Source: Xenopus tropicalis
Lineage: Eukaryota; Chordata; Amphibia; Anura; Pipidae
Direction: 5' to 3'
NCBI RefSeq assembly: GCF_000004195.4
Contig: NC_030684.2
Span: 107,600,429 to 107,664,428 of the forward strand
DNA: 64,000 nucleotides
The notes under the pieces were generated by a model. That model was not told where the DNA came from and ran no database searches. It saw only the letters and a list, made by a program, of their open reading frames with translations. Each line of letters starts with the position of its first letter. The stretch's first letter is position 1. Shown one piece after another: positions 59,320-64,000 of the stretch. The position numbers and the translations under genes were made by a program.

Positions 59320-59985
59320 AGCCAATGGAGGTTGCAGGTATCAGCTTTAAGAAGCTAGCAATTATCTTAGGAACTAAATTCGTTTATAGGGTTACTAAAA
59401 AATTCTGTCTGCTAAATTTCTGTCTTTCTATATATTCCACCATCCCTTTCCATGACCACCTCTCTTCATTTTTTGGCTACTTTCCTGTATTCCATGTGTG
59501 TGTAATTGAAAATAGCCATTGGTGTGGTTAGGAAGAAATTGAAATTTGATTTGAAATTTAAACTTTTTATGGACTACATGATTGTATGTCTCTGTACTGA
59601 AGTAGCTATAAAAAGATTTATGGAAAAGACATTATCAAGCCAGTGAAGTGTTATTTCTTGCATTCTTTATAGTCCTTGGATAGAAAGCCTGATGGGGGGG
59701 GGGAGTTGTTAGGGAGGGGAAGCAAGATTCCTTTGTCCCAGAATACTGATAAAGAGCATATGTGACATTCCCTATTATATTTATGTTCATAATGAAACAG
59801 TCTCTTTATGTGTATAGCTGAAAATGTTATAAAACATATTTTCATACAAGAGTATTTATTGGAGCTAAAGGAGAACCAATCCCTAAAATGTACAGTGTCT
59901 GTTTAATATAAAATATTAATACTGTAAAGACGAGTTGTAAAAGTCTCCTCCCTGTGAATGATCCCCTGCATGCCATGCAAGGTAC
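59320..59985. other. Anonymous sequence
   Basis: A G9 run lies at about 59694. No gene or element ends. Confidence 0.4.
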
Positions 59986-59989
59986 CACA

Positions 59990-60330
59990 ATGTCCCCAGT
60001 GCAATATTTATGTCTAATCACTAGGCAAAGTAAATTTCACATATAACGTACGTCCGCAAGGGCAGCAAGCTAATTACCATTTCAGTGCCAGCGCAGGGGG
60101 GTATGAAGAGCTTGGTGCAATTGCTCTATGCCTACCACAATTGCGTCTAGTTCAGCAAAATTACTGCAACTGTTCATGCATTTCATCGCAAATCAGAATC
60201 AATGTCAGTTGAGCTCTCAGAAAGCCAATTCTTCAGCTGCATGCAAAGTTTCTTTGCACCAAAATGCCCTGGTGGCCATCTGTTGTCAGCTTATTTATAT
60301 ACTTGTGTCTGCCTACCCCCTGTAGATGTC
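59990..60330. promoter_or_regulatory. Candidate conserved non-coding element
   Basis: Non-repetitive sequence of balanced composition: AACGTACGTCCGCAAGGGC, AGCTAATTACCATTTC, CACAATTGCGTCTAG, TCGCAAATCAGAATC. The two overlapping short frames have no recognisable domain. Confidence 0.3.
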
Positions 60331-60593
60331 AGAGATAGACGGATCAAGTTCTGGTATATAAAAAAATCAGGCAGGGTTTGGGTTGGGAGCGGGCATGTCA
60401 AATTCATTACAAATCACAAATGTCCCACTTTGGTAAAGAAGAAGATGAAATCTACTACAGAACTGAGGTTCTTATGTTTTTAAAATTATTACATCAATTT
60501 AATGGGGACTTGTCACCTTGATGAAATAATTCCAAATCCTTTTCATGTTCCTTTATCATGTTAAAGGGGTTGCTCATCTTTGAGTTAACATTT

Positions 60594-60628
60594 TTTTTTT
60601 TTTTAAATTCTTTATTTTGGTTTTTTCA
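60594..60628 (-). mobile_element. 35-bp retroposed 3' end with 15-bp target duplication
   Basis: The exact direct repeat TTTGAGTTAACATTT (60579-60593 and 60629-60643) brackets a poly-T run and ~20 bp. On the minus strand it reads as ...AATAAAGAATTT followed by poly-A, i.e. a polyadenylation signal plus tail. This is an extreme 5' truncation of a LINE-mobilised transcript inside a T2 MITE. Confidence 0.75.
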
Positions 60629-61030
60629 TTTGAGTTAACATTTAGTATGATGTAGAGAGTAATATTTTGAGACAATTTGCAATTGATCATATTTTATTAT
60701 TTGTTGTTTTTTAGTTATTTCACTTTTTGTTCAGCAGCTCTTCAGTTTGGAGTTTCAGCAGTTATCTGGTTGCTGTGATCCAAATGACCTTAGCAACCAG
60801 ATAGTGGTTTAAATGAGAGACTGGTATATGAATAGGAAGTATAGAAGCTGCATTGAAAAATAAGTTATAAAAAGTTATAACAATAAAACTGTAACCTGAC
60901 AGAGAAAAAGTTTTTTGGCTGCTAGGGTTAGCTGGAAAGAGTAAAATGAAGAAGGCAAATAATTAAAAAAAATCATGCAAAATAAATAATGAAGACCAAG
61001 TTGCTTAGAATTGGCCATTATATAACATAC

Positions 61031-61375
61031 TTAAAGGGGAAGGAAAGGCTAAGTCACTTGGGGGTGCCCCTGTTAGGAGAAAAAAGCACCAGCCCGGGGT
61101 ACCTGGAGCGCTTCCTCCTTCCTTTCTCTTCTGCCAGTGAAATCCGTCGGCCGGCGCATGCGCAGTAGAGTGAAAAGCCGACTTTAATGTTTAAGTTCGG
61201 CTTTTCACTCTACTGCGCATGCGCACGCAAGCGAGAAGGAAGAAGGAAGCGCATCGCTGCAGGTACCCCAGGCTGGTGCTGTTCTCTCCGTACAGGGGCA
61301 CCAGCCCGGGGTAAAAGGTAAGTGATTCAAGTCACTTGGGGGTGCCTAACATTTTAGCCTTTCCTTCTCCTTTAA
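61031..61375. mobile_element. Nested T2 MITE with CpG-rich hairpin core
   Basis: TTAAAGGGGAAGGAAAGG to CCTTTCCTTCTCCTTTAA, TTAA at both edges, inside the 60561-61394 MITE. The centre holds a hairpin: 61154-61184 pairs with 61193-61224 with one bulge, each arm ending in a GCGCATGCGC palindrome. Sibling of 19165-19497, which lacks this intact core. Confidence 0.85.
61214..61225. promoter_or_regulatory. NRF1-type motif in MITE hairpin arm
   Basis: TGCGCATGCGCA is an exact palindromic NRF1 consensus. A near copy GCGCATGCGCA is at 61154-61164 in the opposite arm. Function is unknown. Confidence 0.5.
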
Positions 61376-61399
61376 ATGCGAACCACCCCTTTAATTAAG

Positions 61400-63100
61400 C
61401 AAAATAAACTTTATTTCACCTTGATTTCTTCATTCTTTCACAACTCACGATCACAGCAAGCAGACACTATATTTCAGAGGTTATCATCAAGGCAAGCTAA
61501 ACAGTAAAGAGGGAGGGGAATGTGAATGAAAAGCAAGAGCATTATGGGTAGTGATTCCTATGCTAGTAGTATAGAGGCAAGGAGAGCAATATATGATTGA
61601 CAGCTGAGATTTTTAAATAAACTTATAACAGATGCCACTGTTTAAAATAGAAATGATTTAAGGTGTAACCAGAAAATGGAGTTCGTTATAACAACTTTGA
61701 TTTTTGAATGGCATGCCTGTTTTCATAATGTCTCAAAAAGATAAGATTGCACTTCCAAATGCAACAGATTTCCAGGCTTAGCATTTAGGGTACATTCGCC
61801 CACAAATTTCCCCACACTAGTTGAGCTGCGTCAATATGTGCTTTTTGCACTCCTGTATAGTTGCGCTCAGTGCCGCTGCCTGCCTCCTGTTCCATACTGA
61901 GCACAGATGCAGCTATAGTTGCAGGCCAATGTGGGAACCCACATCACTGATAATGAACTCTGGAAATAATGCCAACTGGACTTGTGTTAAAGTACAGGTG
62001 CAATTTTAATGCATCAGGCACATTTCCCCCTAGCAACTGCAAATACAGTGGAATCATGGGGGAAAACGCTGCATTGTGGGTACAAAACATGGCAATTGCA
62101 TAGGAATTTTGCACTTTGCACACTGAAGTGCGGAGATAAATGTCCCGTTTTGAGTTCTCACAGCATCCATTCCAGTATGTTGCACAATGATTTCCTAAAA
62201 GGAAGGTGGGAGTCTGCAGAGACCCATGGGCAGAAGAGAACAGGTGCCTATGACAGAGGAACTTTTGGGTTTAAGTCTTATATCTATTGGGTTTGTTAAT
62301 TCATTTTCTACAAAGATTAGGTTGATCAACAAACAGAAAGATTGTATGTTCTTTATGTTTGAGCTTTGTGTTTTAACTTATTATTGTGTTTAAGGCTCTA
62401 ACATTGCCATGTCATGAAGTTAAAGAATGTTAAATAAGCATTTTCATTCATTTAATGAAGGAAATAGAATTTTCTAAGAGATTGAATTGATTCTAATACA
62501 TTTGTTTAATTGTGTCCCCATCTGAAAGAAGTAGGCCCAGAGCTGCATCCTGTAAGCTGCGCAGCCATTGCCTGACACTAACAGTTGGGCCCCCTAATAA
62601 GCCCTGTGCCCGCTTATGACCTTATACATTTTCCATAACATAGACTGAAAAAGAAGTGGCTACTATGTTTAGTCATTCATTTATGCACATATGTGTAAAA
62701 TATCAACTAGTAATTGTAAAACCCAGTAAGAAAGTGGGCAGACTTTTTAAACTTTTTATTGTTAAATAACCTTTATGATATTGGATGTGCCGCTTTATTA
62801 GTCACATCTGCACATAATGGCCAGGTGCAGTAAGAATCCCCTTATTCTTTTCACACCCCTGCCCAGAAATTCAACCTTTTCTGTGTTTGTTGAGATGGCT
62901 AGTAATTCCACTTCTGGGTGGCTATACTGACATAAGCAATGTCTGGATAAAAGGATAACCATGCTAAAAGCTAGGAGTACATTTGGAAAGGTGCAGCGGT
63001 TATCAATCTGTATGTCTATGGGTTGAGTACTTTCCAGGGCAATGTCTTCATTTGAGTTTTCTTGTAGCACTAATTGATGGATTTCAATTTAACATTTAAT
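61400..63100. other. Anonymous sequence
   Basis: 61835-61930 shares loosely ordered words (CTGTATAGTTGCGCT, GTGCCGCTG) with 7118-7190, so both may belong to one old repeat. No gene. Confidence 0.35.
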
Positions 63101-63104
63101 ACTC

Positions 63105-63165
63105 CTGGGCAGCATGGTGGCGCAGTGGTTAGCACGACTGCTGTACAGTACAGGGTTCCCTTAAG
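63105..63165 (+). mobile_element. L2/SINE-like retroposon head
   Basis: GGGCAGCATGGTGGCGCAG and TGGTTAGCACGACTGCTG form the 5' head of the same family, truncated after ~50 bp. Confidence 0.6.
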
Positions 63166-63169
63166 CCTT

Positions 63170-63670
63170 AACCACAATAGTTAGCACTAAGGCATAGGTG
63201 TGTAGCTGGAGCTATGTATGCCATAGTATTTAAAGAGCACATTGAGATAGTAATGTACAAATAGAGCAATGCAGCCCAGCAAGTCACCGCTTTCATTTTA
63301 ATGGAAGGCAAGATCGCCATTTATTGAAATGGACATGGTGAGCCATATGTATCAATTATTTAGATAAAGCTTGTTCCATCTCTACATCAGCAACTACTCA
63401 ATCATGAGAGCAAATGGATAGTTTTAACAGATACCCTGTTACTAAAAGTGAGAAATCCTAAATATGCTATAGATATCTTTATCATTTGTGTTCTGGATTA
63501 GTACACCAAAGATTGCCCAAAAGCACTGACAATGAAAGTATGAGAGACTTTGTTAATACATTTTCTTAGCTTAATATCCTTTATTATTGGAGCTCGCATA
63601 TTGGGTCTTGGGTTTTCTTACTAAGCTTTAAATTTTATTGTTTTACCTTTGGGTACATGTTGTAAGATAC
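63170..63670. other. Anonymous sequence
   Basis: No recognisable feature. Confidence 0.4.
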
Positions 63671-63674
63671 AGAC

Positions 63675-64000
63675 TTAAAGGGGTTGCCCACCTTTAAATT
63701 AACTTTTAGTATGATGTAGACAATGATATTCTGAGACAATTTGCAGTTGGTCCTCATTTTTTTAATGGTTTTTCAGTTATTTAGCTTTTTGTTCAGCAGC
63801 TCCCCAGTTCGATATTTCAGCAACTATCTGGTTGCTAGGTTCTTATTTTCCATAGTAACCAGGCAGTGGTTTGAATAAGAGACTGGAATAAGTATTGTAG
63901 AGGGACCGAATAGGTAGATAAGTAATAAAGTAACAATAAAGTTGTAGCCTCACAGATCAATACTTGTATCCTGCTGGGGTCAGTGACCCCCATTTGAAAG
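63675..64000 (+). mobile_element. T2-type MITE (TTAAAGGGGTTG family), cut by the window edge
   Basis: It starts TTAAAGGGGTTGCCCACC and continues with TAGTATGATGTAGACAATG, CAACTATCTGGTTGCTAGG and GTCAGTGACCCCCATTTG to the window end. The right terminus lies outside. Confidence 0.8.

Larger units (their letters stand above)
60561..61394 (+). mobile_element. T2-type MITE (TTAAAGGGGTTG family) with two nested insertions
   Basis: TTAAAGGGGTTGCTCATC to GAACCACCCCTTTAA, TTAA at both edges. It is interrupted by a 35-bp poly-T insertion (60594-60628) and by a second T2 MITE (61031-61375). The internal TAGTATGATGTAGAGAGT and TTGAAAAATAAGTTATAAAA words match the copy at 63675. Confidence 0.8.

Overview
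This 64 kb window reads as non-coding vertebrate DNA, most likely from a Xenopus-type frog genome. It is AT-rich, CpG-poor and full of stops in all frames, and I find no recognisable conserved protein-coding gene. The frog assignment rests on recognised repeats. These are TTAA-flanked T2/Kolobok-type MITEs (termini such as TTAAAGGAGAAGGAAAGG, TTAAAGGGGTTG and TTAAAGGAAAACTATACC), TA-flanked elements with CAGGTATGGG termini, hAT MITEs with 8-bp target duplications, TAA-flanked fold-back elements, a CR1-group LINE, and a common L2/SINE-like retroposon tail. I cannot tell X. laevis from X. tropicalis or another pipid.

Layout. 0-5 kb holds a G-rich quadruplex-prone patch, a small fold-back repeat, a 406-bp element carrying a (mutated) hammerhead ribozyme with a 15-bp target duplication, a TAA-flanked MITE, and a 512-bp near-complete fold-back element. 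5-12 kb holds a Harbinger-like MITE remnant, retroposon fragments, a TTAA MITE (8687-9058) and a 212-bp polyT-headed insertion. At 12.4-12.6 kb lies an exact 205-bp palindrome. 16.2-16.6 kb is a (TCTA/TC/TGTC) simple-repeat block with an internal 157-bp duplication. 19-20 kb has two abutting TTAA MITEs. 20-38 kb is mostly anonymous sequence with scattered repeats. 38.7-39.5 kb is the only place with gene-like signals: an open frame encoding a two-TM peptide behind a strong splice-acceptor-like tract, a TATA-like box and a CTCF-like motif. 41-53 kb holds CR1 fragments (one with the reverse-transcriptase FADD box), a nested TA-element/hAT pair and another hAT MITE. 54.5-64 kb holds interrupted and nested TTAA MITEs, a third hAT MITE and the start of a further MITE at the right edge.

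Between repeats, several blocks of 200-400 bp have the texture of conserved non-coding regulatory DNA (homeodomain-type ATTA cores, no TE ends). This would fit an intron or gene desert beside a developmental gene, but that is inference. The most unusual items are the ribozyme-bearing Penelope-like insertion near 2.0-2.4 kb and the exact palindrome at 12428-12632.
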